This document shows, one piece after another, positions 1 to 11,350 of a stretch of 64,000 nt of DNA (the stretch's first letter is position 1; each line of letters begins with the position of its first letter). The notes under the pieces were generated by a model. It searched no databases and was not told where the DNA came from. It saw only the letters and a list, made by a program, of their open reading frames with translations. This stretch comes from Parastagonospora avenae f. sp. tritici 18332-5. Lineage: Eukaryota > Ascomycota > Dothideomycetes > Pleosporales > Phaeosphaeriaceae. Location: NCBI GenBank assembly GCA_022559985.1, contig JAFJTR010000110.1, forward strand, positions 24,019-88,018, given 5' to 3'. The position numbers were made by a program, and so were the translations under genes.

Positions 1-354
1 CTGTTGCGCACACTCCCGCCAGAACGGGAGTGTTCTTTACCACCGGAAGCACTTCGTTTGCCTATGTGACTGAAAGTTAGCTCGGATATTGCAGGAGCTG
101 CTGAGGAATGAGCTACTGACCATGTCGAGGACTACATCGTTTGCATTTCCATAGGGCATTAGGCCAGCCAGGGATCCTCTCCCTGCCATTCTGAAGCGAC
201 CGCTATTGTAAATTATGATCATGTCGCCGCCGCCTTGCTCGATGAATTTTGCCGAAAGTCCAATGCCAGCGCCTGCGCCAACAATGATATTTCCATCTTT
301 AATGGACCTGCGAAGCTTCTTGAGGATAGCTTTACGATCTGATGGCGGGCCCAT
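1..354 (-). CDS. TIM-barrel (PEP hydrolase-like, Tm-1 C-terminal type) protein, partial
   Basis: Partial gene running off the left edge of the window. Exon 1 is 121..354 (ATG at 354..352), intron 62..120 (GTCAGT ... GAGCTAAC ... CATAG, 59 nt), and exon 2 continues from 61 to the edge. The first exon has the family signature around a GAGAGIGLSAKF glycine-rich stretch, then IIIYNSGRFRMAGRGS and a GNAND motif. After splicing the frame continues as ANEVLPVV...TPVLAGVCAT, the next conserved strand. This identifies the TIM-barrel 'phosphoenolpyruvate hydrolase-like' family, the domain found C-terminal to UPF0261 in plant Tm-1 proteins. Its chemistry is not established. It is divergently arranged with the UPF0261 gene at 522, with 167 nt between the starts. 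An upstream in-frame extension to 489 was rejected because similarity starts after the ATG at 354. Only about 98 residues lie in the window. Confidence 0.88.
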
Positions 355-521
355 CTTGATATTGGGAGGAAGGAAGATGAAGAAAATATGAACGGTTGTG
401 ACCACTGTCCAGTTGGGAGGTAATGCAATATGACGTAATCGCGGGGATGAACTTCGAACCACATCAACACTGCTCCCATCGCACCACACTCCATCTTATA
501 ATTCTCCATTCGGTGACAAGC

Positions 522-1787
522 ATGTCTGCAAAATCATGTGTCGTGCTAATTGGCACGTGCGACACAAAACTCGAGGAGCTCCTCTTCCTGCGAGAGGAAA
601 TAACACGCGATTCGACCAAGGTCCTGTTCATTGACGTCGGACGCAAACCAGTGCAACATGATTCCATCGACATTCCGCAGGACCAACTCATGCGAGACTA
701 TGCCGACGGCGCAAATGTCGATGGCTTGCCACGAGGGGAAGTGATAAAAATGATGGCTGGATGCACAACCAAAGCTGTCAAACAGCTGTATGACCAGGGA
801 TACATACATGGAATCATATCAGCTGGAGGCTCAGGTGGCACTTCACTCGCAGCAGAGGTCATGAGAAATGCTTTGCCAATTGGGTTTCCGAAGATGATAG
901 TTTCTACCATCGCAAGTGGCGATACTGGACCTATTGTTGAAGAGACGGACATTACTCTCATGCCCTCTGTCGTCGACGTGGCGGGCCTGAACGAGATACT
1001 GCGAATGGTTTTAAGCAACGCTGCTCAGGCGATCGTGGCCATGACGCAGAGTTATGCGTCAACGTCCCGAAACCCATATCGTCAGAAGGCGAGGAAGAAG
1101 CGGGTGGGCATCACCATGTTTGGCGTGACCACTCCAGCTGTGGACGCCATCCGCAAGCACCTCGAGGAGAATTATGAAATCGAAGCCTACGTCTTTCACG
1201 CCACAGGCCATGGTGGCAAGGCGATGGAGCGACTTGTTCGCGAGGGCGGGCTGGACGCCGTGCTCGACCTCACAACAACCGAAATCTGCGATTTTCACAC
1301 AGGTGGGGTCATGAGTGCAGGTCCGCATCGACTCGAAGCTGCTGCACAAGTCGGCATACCAAATATTATCTCCGTGGGCGCGACTGATATGACCAACTTT
1401 GGGCCAAGGAATACGGTCCCAGAACGCTACGCAGCGAACCGTAAACTGTATGAGCACAATCCTGTTGTGACGCTGATGAGGACCTCGAAGGATGAGGCGG
1501 AGCAGGTGGGCAAGTTCATTGTTGACAAGTTAATGAAATACGCAAAGGATCCAAGCACGGTCCAAGTCTGGCTGCCAACCGGTGGCATTAGTATGATCGC
1601 GGTTCCCGGTGGTGAATTTGAAGATAGAGAAGCTGATAAAATTCTCTTCCAGACACTTAAAAACGGGTTGGCGGACAGCGGTATCGAGGTCGTCGTGGAT
1701 GGGCGCGCTATCAACGAGGAAGGCTTTGCTCATGACATCGCCGAAGCGCTCATTCAGAAAATGGGCGTGAGTAAAAGAGTCGCCTGA
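522..1787 (+). CDS. UPF0261 / Tm-1-like ATP-binding protein
   Basis: Single-exon gene of 421 residues, the usual length for UPF0261. I chose the ATG at 522 (MSAKSCVVLIGTCDTK) because the family begins with this strand; residues from an upstream in-frame ATG at 423 look like leader translation. Visible family features are the N-terminal GTCDTK nucleotide-binding loop, the central GIISAGGSGGTSLA glycine-rich segment, a PKMIVSTIASGDT segment, and a second Rossmann-like half beginning KKRVGITMFGVTTPAV. Proteins of this family bind ATP and in plants form the N-terminal half of the Tm-1 tobamovirus resistance protein; the role in fungi is unknown. The partner TIM-barrel half is encoded head to head at 1..354, so the two are probably co-expressed from the shared promoter. 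No introns are needed. Confidence 0.92.
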   Translation: MSAKSCVVLIGTCDTKLEELLFLREEITRDSTKVLFIDVGRKPVQHDSIDIPQDQLMRDYADGANVDGLPRGEVIKMMAGCTTKAVKQLYDQGYIHGIISAGGSGGTSLAAEVMRNALPIGFPKMIVSTIASGDTGPIVEETDITLMPSVVDVAGLNEILRMVLSNAAQAIVAMTQSYASTSRNPYRQKARKKRVGITMFGVTTPAVDAIRKHLEENYEIEAYVFHATGHGGKAMERLVREGGLDAVLDLTTTEICDFHTGGVMSAGPHRLEAAAQVGIPNIISVGATDMTNFGPRNTVPERYAANRKLYEHNPVVTLMRTSKDEAEQVGKFIVDKLMKYAKDPSTVQVWLPTGGISMIAVPGGEFEDREADKILFQTLKNGLADSGIEVVVDGRAINEEGFAHDIAEALIQKMGVSKRVA

Positions 1788-2038
1788 TTTTGTCTGAGAC
1801 GAAGCGACTCCTTTCGACATCTGTGCCTGGATCCGAAATTCGTCGCGCACTACGCCCGGGTGAGGCGCCCTGCGCGATAATCCACTCTCATCGCGGTGAT
1901 TGGACAAAATCAGTTTTGCGGCGCAACTAGCCGCTCTGAGCGGATCCTTAGACAACCCTTAAAAAGTCACGATCCCCACAAGGTTGTTCTTGCCTATTCA
2001 TAGCATTTTGTTATCGTCACTCGTTCAGATCCCTCACA

Positions 2039-3501
2039 ATGTTCGCACGCAAAAATGTGCTGCCGTTCTTTCTTCCTTTCTTCATCAGCCAGGCCCTTGG
2101 ACAATCTGGAGGAGAATATGGGGCAATCCAGCTGGACGTAAAAAGCCAGGATTCCATCAAGTCAGCCGCTCGATCTCTTGCCGGCGGTATTATCGCAGCG
2201 TACAATGATAGCTTGGCCAGTGAAGATGGTGGCATTCCAGGTCTGTTCGACGGCAAGAATGATATCTATTTCTGGGAATCTGGTACTCTCTGGAACGCAT
2301 TGCTTGGATATTCCTACCTGACCGGCGACTCGCAATACGATGCTACGATTTCTGAAGCTTTGCAGTTCCAGCTTGGAGACTATGATGCTTTTATGCCTCC
2401 AAACCAGACGAAGACCCTTGGCAATGATGATCAAAGTTGTTGGGCTTTGTCAGCCATGACGGCCGCGGAAATTGGGCTTCCCAAACCGAAAGACGCCGAA
2501 TGGGTCGACTATGCGAGAAATGTGTGGCAAATCCAGTCCGAGCGACTCGGATCTGGAGAGGACAAGTGCGCAGGTGGTCTAAGATGGCAGATCTACACCT
2601 TTAACGCCGGGTACAACTATATGAACGCTTGGTCAAATGGAAACTTCTTCTTGCTTTCGTCACGTCTCGCCAAGTTTACCGGCAACGCTACCTACTCGCA
2701 ATACGCAGACAAGATCTTCAAATGGTCACAGACGGTGGGCCTTGTGGACAAAGACTTCAGCGTCTACGATGGAACTGATTCAGTTGCGAACTGTTCGGAG
2801 GTCAGCAAACTTCGATGGACTGCTACTCATGGTCTCTACACTGAGGGTGCGGCCCTCATGTACAACATAGTAAGTCTTCTCAACTTCCCAGTCTACGGCC
2901 TATATCTTAACATCGACAGACCGGCGCACAAAACTGGACGGACGCTGTCAAGGGCTTTGTCAAAACCACGTCTATCTTTCAGTGGTCGACGGGATCCGGC
3001 ATCCTCACCGAGTACGCCTGCCAGCTGGCCGGCCGATGCAACTCGGATCAACGTGCCTTCAAAGGCGTTTTTGCTCGCACGTTCGCACGCGCCGCGCTCG
3101 CAGCCCCAATCGTTTCCGACTCCATCAACAAGTTACTCATAAACTCTGCCAAGGGCGCTGCTATGGCATGTACCACGGGTAATGATCCGCAATGCAGCCT
3201 CAGCTGGACCGCTGATAATAACACTGACTGGGAATGGGCCACTGCCACTGACGGAAACATTGGTGAAGTCTATTCTGCTTTGGAGGTCATGCAGGGTCTG
3301 CTGTACCCATTCGCGAAGGGTTTGAAGGGTGCGAGTGCATCTAACAGTGCCGGCAACGCGACTGGCAACTCAACACAAGGTGCTGGAGCTTCAGGTGTGT
3401 CCGGGGCCGGAACACCGCAGAACACCGGAGCCGCTGGTGCGCTTCTCGCGAGCACCACTACGGTACTCGTAGTCGCGTTTGCAGCTATGCTCAGTTTCTA
3501 G
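2039..3501 (+). CDS. GH76 mannan endo-1,6-alpha-mannosidase, GPI-anchored (DCW1/DFG5 family)
   Basis: Exons 2039..2869 and 2920..3501, intron 2870..2919 (GTAAGT...ACAG, 50 nt, phase 0), giving 470 residues. The product starts with a hydrophobic signal peptide (about residues 1-21). It carries the GH76 fold with the catalytic Asp pair at D130-D131 (TLGNDDQSCW), plus DIYFWESGTLW, the AGYNYMNAWSNGNFFLLSSR segment and, across the splice, a TGAQNW...WSTGSGILTEYACQ segment. The last about 70 residues are Ser/Gly/Ala/Thr-rich and end in a hydrophobic tail, as expected for a GPI anchor signal. Dcw1/Dfg5 enzymes act at the plasma membrane and wall, probably transferring GPI-mannoproteins to glucan. 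Splicing is required: the unspliced frame runs into unrelated sequence that stops before the conserved C-terminal part. Confidence 0.93.
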
Positions 3502-4230
3502 GGTTTTCTATTTGCATGGCGGGAACCCTCAACCAGCATACACCATATAGCCCCTACCACTGTCTTGCCACAGAAACAGGTTTGTCAGCCTGCATATCCT
3601 CAGCACTATATAATCTCTTCAACTTGTAGACTGCTTTCACGCCCCTTCACTTTCGTAAGGACCCATGAAATTGGTTGGATGTACCAGTGCTCTATATGTG
3701 AAGGTGCTGCGTCCATACCGCGTCATGGAGATGTAAAGTCGCTCAGGCTGAGACTATATGTGTGTCAGATATTGTCAGATATGAGCGAGGCTAGGCTGTA
3801 ACACAGGCTCGGCTGGAATGGCAATGTATGGAATGGACTGTGCAGCTGGTTGCACAAGGGCGGGGGATAAAACCACCTGTTCATAGATCAGACGATGAGG
3901 ACAATCAATCACCACAATCATCTTTGAAACAATTGCCTACAAGCATAATATCTGACAACGTGACGTATATGTCCAAGTGAAGAGCAGCTAAATCATACAT
4001 AGGCAATCGAATTTTAGACCTGAAGTATAATTTTTGTTCTTGCACAATGTTGATCTGGATTTTAAGTGTACCATGGTTTGCAGTTAATGCCTTGATTGAA
4101 TAGGGGACGCTAAACAAGCAGCACAAAATAAATTCACACAAAAGCTGTTCTGTATATTTGACATTGGATACAAACCACTATCCCATGCTCCACAGCTTCT
4201 TGCGCAGATCCAATCCGCCATCTGACTAAA
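3502..4230. other. intergenic, no gene recognised
   Basis: No open frame here has family resemblance, plausible introns or a supported start. It holds the 3' region of the GH76 gene and the upstream region of the decayed 2EXR-like locus. The second half is AT-richer than its surroundings. Confidence 0.6.
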
Positions 4231-5015
4231 ATGGAGACAGCTAGCAATCCCTTCTTCCCTATACCTACCGAGCTGAGGAGCATCATCTACAAATACGCCT
4301 TGACAGAGAATAAACCCTGAAGTCTTAAAAAACCAAGAGACCATACCCTTTGCTCAGCATTGCACCCGCAGCTTCGGTACCGGCACCACCTGCAGATTCT
4401 CGCAACGGGCTCGTCACATCCCCACGGCGTTCGTGAAATACCTGAATCAAACCAGCTTCGATTTTTCAACAAGCAAATGTACCGTGAAACACGCGCCCTT
4501 TCACTGAACAACAACACCATTGAGTTCAGTAACGTTGAAGATGCAGACTACTTTTTCAACACTGCGCAACCACGCACCTCAAGAAGCTTCGACTAGTCAC
4601 CATCCGATGGCTGGATCAAAACACACCCGGCGTCCCTGATTCCGAAATATGGAAAAGTGCATCAAAATTTTGCCGACTCTATCCACACGCAATAGTGCAC
4701 GTCAACGTCTCGAATCGGTCGCCAAATGCGCCGCACACCCTCCTCTGGCTCGCCAGATACGAAGCGCATGTCCGCGGCACCAGAAATGTGTTCGATGCGC
4801 TGATCGATGAGAATTCTGTGTTTCGAGATGCGATTCGTCCTTGTCTCCGGCTCGAGGCTGGAATGCCTGTCGTTCACGACGATATTCGCTTCTTCCCTGC
4901 TGCGGAGGTTTTCGATGAGGAGTTCGTGTGCAACGCGAACAACTTGAATTCTTTCGTTGTCCTCCCTCAGCTTTCGAGGTTGGTTGGGTCCAGGGGGGAT
5001 TGGATGGTCTGGTGA
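4231..5015 (+). pseudogene. decayed 2EXR/F-box-like protein gene
   Basis: From the ATG at 4231 the frame reads a short helix typical of the start of fungal 2EXR proteins (FFPIPTELRSIIYKYAL), but meets TGA at 4318..4320. The same frame then continues to 4596 and contains the family hallmark NKQMYRETRALSL...TIEF. After about 4560 the resemblance moves to another frame, HLKKLRLVTIRWLDQN, which runs on to a stop at 5015. So one nonsense codon and one frameshift interrupt an otherwise recognisable ORF. I could not find GT..AG introns that remove both lesions. 2EXR proteins are abundant, multicopy fungal proteins of unknown function, and decay is common. Alternative: an unusual multi-intron gene. 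Confidence 0.55.
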
Positions 5016-5288
5016 GCTTGATGAAGCATGTTGTCGAGTATGGTGCTTGAGTGCGTGTTGTAGCAACCTGTATATATCCATATGGCTTCCTAGCATCGAG
5101 TGGAACCTCCCAAGACATTGAGATCATCCAGACCACTGCATCACAAGAACCAACCGAAGGATAGGAAGAGTCAAGGCAAGGCACGATCATATGGCAGCAG
5201 GGGAGAACTTCTGCATTCGAGGCCTCTCAGGCGGAGGCAGAGGTACTAAAGTCTATCTAATACATTCGTTGAACATTTCGAATCAAAA

Positions 5289-6293
5289 CTACCACTCTAT
5301 CGCTTCCTCACACCAAACGAGCCAGGCTTGTTGCCCACGGCGAAGCCGAGGGACGCGGTCTGGGTCTTGGCCGGCACATATGACGCGGCAGGGGCAGCAG
5401 CGGGCGCGGAAGGTCCAGGCGCGGCGGAGAAGAGCGCAAAGAGATCCGGAGGCGGACCAGCCGGACGAGCAACGCTGGCTGCCGCAGAGGGGCCAGGCGC
5501 GCAGGCACAAGGGGGAGTGAGACCAGGCGCGAGGAAAGCCGGGCGCGAGAGTGGGCGCAGGAGCGAGAGCGATGGCGACAGGAGGAGGAGAGGCGGTGGA
5601 GCCAGCCGCAAGGAAGGTCGTGATGGGCTCCACGATGCGCGAGCCGACGATGCGGAGGCCAGACAGCGGATAATGGATGCCTTTGAGGCGGAAACCGTCT
5701 GTCAGAGAGTTATTATGATGAATTGAAAGCCGACAGGATCATGCATGAAGACATACCCTGAGGGAAGAGAGGGCATGGCAGCTCATCTGCCAATGCCCTT
5801 GCGTACTCGTAGTATGATTCGAGCTTGAGGTGATCAACCCCCAAGCCCGCCAAATTGACACCACGAAAGAGTGACAGATGTCCGACGAACAAAGAAGCGG
5901 CCATCTGGTGGGTGAGTTCTTTGACGTGGTTGAACTGGTCACTCACGACGTTGAGCTGCCAGAGGCGGGTGTTCTGGTCGCGGATAGTAAGCTCGAGGCG
6001 TTCTATCTTGACCTGCTCAACGCCTGTGGCATCGATTTGGACTTGCCCTGGAGAAGCCCGATGGTGCGGCGGAGGTCGTCGATGGTGGCACAAAGCCTGC
6101 GGATGGTATCTTTGGCGGCTTCGCAGTCGCCATGGTAGTCCGTGACGATGCCTACGGGAGGGAGAGAACCGCCAGCAGCGTCCAGGGCGGCCTTAAGGGT
6201 GGAGACGCATTGCTCCAAGCAGCAAATGCGGGTGACGAGAAGATGGAGGATGAGGAGGGCGACCAGCGCCAGGAGTTCGAACAGGAACATCAT
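5289..6293 (-). CDS. putative membrane-anchored coiled-coil protein (unknown)
   Basis: Not a family I recognise. Proposed exons are 6047..6293, 5757..6002 and 5289..5698 (300 residues). The product has an N-terminal hydrophobic segment (MMFLFELLALVALLILHLLV), a heptad-like stretch, a middle part with HVKELTHQMAASLFVGHL, and an Ala/Pro-rich tail. Intron 1 (6003..6046, 44 nt) appears to be GC-AG: the donor reads G|GCAAGT and the acceptor ATAG, and removing it joins two frames exactly (codon GAA). Intron 2 (5699..5756, 58 nt) is GTATGT...ACAG. In exon 3 all frames are open because of GC-rich low-complexity sequence. The +1 frame, stopping at 5297, has a more protein-like end (SYVPAKTQTASLGFAVGNKP), so the C-terminus is uncertain and a frame shift or third intron is possible. 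Confidence 0.45.
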
Positions 6294-7622
6294 TTTGATG
6301 TGGAATTGGAGAGAATTATGATAATTTTAAAAGCTTTTGTGTGTGTGGAAAAAGCTTACGGACCTGAAGAAGAAAAGAGAAAGGACGGAGGAGACGAACG
6401 GTTTATATGTATCCCATACTCACATGGAAGCAGGATTTCGCTGCTCTACAACAGCTAAGGCCTACAATAACAGTCACAATACGCAAAGTCATCTTCACCA
6501 CGCTGTCGTTAGTGACAGCCGAATTTCCGCCTTCACCTCAGCTCCGGCGACCGCGAATTCTGCAGCAACGTCTTGATGCTTGATCAATAAGCCTGTATAG
6601 CCTCAAGTGCCGAGCATGTAGCATATAGAGTCTCATTGAGGGTTGAGAATATTCGAGATGTCGTATAGTTGCGATGAGGTTGTCAAGGACGAGTGTTGCG
6701 AACCCGTAGGATGTCGCATGGTTTGGCTAAAAACGTGCGCTAATTCCGATTGGGCACAAGCGTTTTCTCTTTCCTGACATGACAATGCGCTCTTTGTGAC
6801 CAATAACACCAAATGCTCAATTTTCGACAAACTGATTGCTGGACACCATCCATATAGAGTATAGGCACCTGAACAACTTCCTTCTGAGCATTACAGCCAT
6901 CTGAATGTATACACTTAACGCTCCTGACGCGATGACCCCTCGATGTCACTACTCGAGGACCGGTACGAGTATGGAGCTATATACAAGCACAAAAGAGATT
7001 AAACACGCTGAAACACACGAGCATATTGCCGTGAAATTGTGCGGCGGGTGCATCTCCAGAAAGCCCTCCATGCTCGCCCGCAGCCGGCCTGGACTTTGAC
7101 CTGCCCAAGACACGTCCGGATCACCCCGCTGAGCTCTACATCCCATTGGATCCTCATATGTAAGTAAAATTTATGGCTATTTACCAGGCCAGAGCCACAG
7201 CTGAGTTCGGCAATCGAACATGCATTGCCATCGTCCTCACGTGTCCAGTCTACCATCATCAGACTCGCCGCCGCATTGTTGTTGTGAAAGCATTGAGTCA
7301 TGCTCCTATGTGCTTCTACATGACTTTTGTGTGAAAGTGTGGAAACAATCAGGCAGATGGATGCAGTCACGGTCCACACGTACTCGCAAAACGCACAACC
7401 TCCGCCTTATACTCCAGCAGCCTAGGCCTGGGAATCATACCTCGCGACTCGAGCACGGATCATGTGGTCGACTACGCTAGTCCCAGCATCTCTCTCAGGG
7501 CATTAAGTACCCTCCCAGGACCAGCTCGACTCCGCATCAACAGAAGATCAGAACACTCTCAATCGATAGCCCTCAGCAAATTCCATCGACGCACCGCTCA
7601 TCCCTCAGTCTCCATCATCACT
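6294..7622. other. intergenic, no gene recognised
   Basis: Upstream regions of the minus-strand coiled-coil gene and of the plus-strand pseudogene that starts at 7623. Open frames in this interval are short, use non-ATG starts or show no family resemblance. No repeat or RNA gene was recognised. Confidence 0.6.
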
Positions 7623-10573
7623 ATGCCAATCCGCAAGAACAACCCCAAGGATCGTATGGCAGCTCAGACTCCACCTCCTCGAACCGGAACGGCCGACTCC
7701 GGCTACTATGGTAACGATCGAGACGAAGATGCCGCCCGACCTCAATCTGGTGGGGCGGAACGAGCCTGGGAGTTCAACGGAGCTCGTCCCCGTCGACGGT
7801 CATTACGGCGCCGCGCTCAAGAAAATTCCGATGTGGTCGAGTTGGATCGAACTGCAGAGGAAAGCCGTCGCGGACGTGCAGAGGATGTTCGATTTGCAGA
7901 GGAAAGCCGTGTTCGACTTGCCGAAGAGGCCCGAGTCCAGCGGGAACGACAAGCTGCACTGCAGATAGCAGTGGACCAGAGAACTCTGGCTGAGCAAGAA
8001 GCTGCCTAGCGACAGAGAGAGGATGATGAAGAGCAGCGAGCACTCGCGGAGAGCACCCGACTTGCTCAAGAGGAGGCTCTTCGGGCTGAGCAAGACGCTG
8101 CGACGCATCGCAGAGGATACGAAGAAGAGCAGCAAGCGATCGCTGAGAGCGCTCGGCCGGCTGATGAAGAAGCTACTCGACGCATAGAGGATGAAGAAGA
8201 GCGGCAAGCGATTGCTGCAAGCGCTCGGCTCGCTGAAGAAGAAGTTGATCAACGCCAAGAGGATATGGACTTGGCTATCGCTATGGCGAATAGCGCGGCA
8301 GAAGCCGAAGAACCAGACCACCAAAGGGCGATAGAAGCGACTCTGTAGATAGAGCGCGCGAGATTGCCGAGAGAAGCTCAGGAGGCGAGCGCTCTGAGGG
8401 CAGCAGAAGCGGCTCGGGAAGCGGAGCGCCTCAGACTTCAACGGGAGGCAGAAGAGAGGCAGACGGCTGCTGATCTCCGTGCCATCGAGGTAGCCCAAGC
8501 GTCTCTCCGGCAAAAAGCAGAGGAGGAAAGACGCCAAGCGCAAGCGGCACAAGCCATTGAAGCCGCTCAGGAAGCGGAGCGTCATCGTCTTCGCCACGAG
8601 GCCACTCAAGCTTTTCTCCAGCGACAAGCAGAGGAGAAGCTGCGCGAAGACCGCGCAACGAAAGCAGCTGAAGCGGCTCGCAAGCGACAAGAGGAAGCCG
8701 AAAATAAAAGTGTAGCCGAACAGCGCGCACCCGACGAAACAGCTGCCGTACTCCAGAAAAAACAAGAGGACTTGGACCTTACTCTAACCTTGAGCCTCGA
8801 GGAAGTCCACGGAGAAGCACAAGTAGACAGACTTTCCCAGGATGCCCTTACTACTAGTGAGAGTGGCATGACTCCACAGCTACTCCAGGAGTTCAAGCGT
8901 CTCCAGGATAGCGTAGAGCAACATGAAGCGGCTGCTATCCTCGCATCTGAGCAGCGAGATGAAGCTTCTCCAACCACCCGGGATGGAGGCCAAGCAGACA
9001 TCGGTATCCTGAAGACGCAATCACCCTCGTGCTCGCAAGATGGTGATGACACCGATGAGCTGTTCTTTGATGCGCCTGAGATTGCTGCTCCCATGCACAG
9101 GTCTCTAGTCGATCAGAACCTTGTGCAGAAGCACTTAGCAAACACTGCCGAAGATTGGTCTGATAGGGCCGTGATGAATTCGCCTTTGCATGCGCCCATG
9201 CCATGACCGATTCCATTTCCAACAGAGTTAGAGCATCCGGTTCAGCCAACCTCTGCCTCAGTGCACGAGGATGACACGAGGCTGGCAAGGCCTAATCTAC
9301 CAGAGTCGGATCTAAGGGGCCTAGGAAGTCCTTTCTATGAGCCAATTGGACCATGTCACCAGCCGGATATCGTCCCAGCAAGTCCACCGCACCTCGCGCA
9401 CGTACGGAATGTAAATCAAGCTCTAACCCCGAAGACGGCGAGTAGCGTCATCACGCACAACAGCACCATCAATATGCCAGTAAACATCTATGGGAATGTA
9501 ACAATTAACAACGAAATTAACGTTAAAGTTTCTGTCGAGAAGTCCCGGAGTCTATTAAAGCGAGCCATCAGCCAAAGCATGAATAAGGCAGGGCACCCGG
9601 GATGGCTGCCGTGACGAACGCGGCTCGAGAACAGACTGGGAAAATTGCCTCATTGATGCGATCAGGCGTGAAGAATGCGATGGACAACATGAACATTGGT
9701 GGTAGTCGCTACGTGACAAATGCAGACAGGAGTCTACGCATGATTGACGAAGCGTACGAGTCACCAAGTCGCACCGGTAGCCCGACGAGCCCGAGCCCGG
9801 ACCCGAGTCTGGTGGCTGATCTCGGTGCAGTCCAGGGGCTTTTGCGCACACCTTCTGCGCAATTGGTGCAACAGAATCGCTTCGAAGCCAACCTGAGCCC
9901 AGTGTCTCTGCCACCACAGCCATTGCGGTTGATGAATGCCTCGTCCACACCCAGTTTGCTGACACCGGACAGTAAAGGTGCACGACCTGCAGCATCGTTA
10001 AGGAGCTCTTCGTCGCTGTACGCTTCGCCCTCGCCAGCCAACGGAGCACCTTCGGTTCAAGATTCAGTTTCAGAGTGCAATAAGTTCAACGACAGTGGGA
10101 TCGGCATTTCAGACGCGCACCCAAGTGCCACACCCGTCGCTCCTTCATCTCTTCGTCAAACAGTGGGAATTCTGCCCGGCGGTGCTGCGGTGACCCGAAA
10201 GCCTGTTCCAGATAATTTGAACAGACCTTCGAGAAACCTACCTGCACCTGCTCGTGAACCGTCAGCCAGTTCGATGCGTGTCGAAAACGACTCGCCCTCG
10301 TACATGACGCGGATGCTTGGTAGGAAGCGCGTTCATCCACCTGTGAACACAGAGTGGGCGAACGTACCAGCAGCGACGCAGGATCTGGACTTCACGATCT
10401 CTCGTGCGATCATGGGCGTCAATCGCTTTGACGACAGCAGGCACGAGATGCCTGTCTTGCCTCAAAGGACGGGCGATCCAGTCGCGCCAGTGATCGATCG
10501 GACGATCACGCCAAACATAAAGGCGAAGAAGACCGAGAAGGACGCGCAAGAAAGGCTGCGAGGCTTGATGTGA
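7623..10573 (+). pseudogene. long coiled-coil protein gene interrupted by three stops and a frameshift
   Basis: From the ATG at 7623 one continuous reading frame runs to 9614, interrupted only by TAG at 8007, TAG at 8346 and TGA at 9204. Around 9586-9614 the coding signal moves to another frame, which is open to a stop at 10571..10573. The first about 420 codons encode Ala/Glu/Arg-rich amphipathic helix with repeats such as RLAEEA and AEAAREAERLRLQREAEE; the rest is Ser/Pro-rich and ends in a basic tail. The three stops sit where a Gln (CAG) or Arg (CGA) codon would restore the pattern, so each is explained by one C-to-T change, two of them in a CpA context. No introns remove them. The start MPIRKNN...TADSGYYG is typical of fungal regulatory-type proteins, but I do not recognise the family. 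Either a recent pseudogene or a sequence/strain-specific loss. Confidence 0.7.
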
Positions 10574-11350
10574 GTGCCAGATGAAGGTGACGGTTCGGGG
10601 GTAGATGAGCATGGTAGAAGCTCAAATCTGGACGGTATATGTGAGGCTCTGACACGCTACTTCAGCGAGGGCAGCGAGATGACAACGCTCTCTTACAAGC
10701 ACCACGTAAAGGCCGAATGTCTCTAGCGTACTTAACAGTGCAACTGCAAAAGCGCGTTCTTCAAACATACTTCTCACTGACTTCATCCGGCCAAGTGATA
10801 ACCCGTGATTACCCCAGAACATGTTCACAACTATGCAACTACCAGGAGATCTTTACTGCATGATTAAGTGCTGATTCAAGCAGTATAATTTTGCGTGATT
10901 ACCTTTGAGGCTTCACAATTTTTACATTGCTGGCATTGGGATTGCGTGAGACCCTCCAGGTTGACCATTCATCGATCAAGAATTATTGCTAGGGCTGACG
11001 ATGTTGATACGGCAAAGGTGAGATTGAATCAAGTAACGGTCGTTGCAACGAGTTGAGGTAGATGATTGATTGATTTCGAGGAGGTGGGCTGCAGCTCGCG
11101 TACGAGCTGGATCCCACCCCACGGCACGGGCCACACACATGGTCACGTGCTCGTCACGTACGTACGGTGGCCCGAAACTAAGAGCAACCAACAGACGAGA
11201 TCGAGATGTACGTGAAGTTGACACATGGATGTAGTGGCTCGTTGATGCATTCATACAATTTCACATAATATTATATTACTGTACTTAAAAATCGTGGTAC
11301 AAGAAATCGATCAGCAAATGACCGTGAACACGAAGAGAAGAAGAACCATC
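10574..11350. other. intergenic, no gene recognised
   Basis: Convergent 3' region between the broken coiled-coil gene and the chitin deacetylase gene. AT-rich around 10850-10930 and 11255-11300. No supported ORF or RNA gene. Confidence 0.6.

Noticed and set aside
5191..5726. Plus-strand ORFs rich in Arg/Ala/Gly
   Set aside because: They are antisense to the GC-rich last exon of the minus-strand gene and have low-complexity composition without family resemblance.
8007..8348. Programmed stop-codon readthrough at TAG 8007 and TAG 8346
   Set aside because: The downstream contexts (TAG CGA, TAG ATA) are not the known CTA-type readthrough context, and a frameshift later in the gene favours decay.
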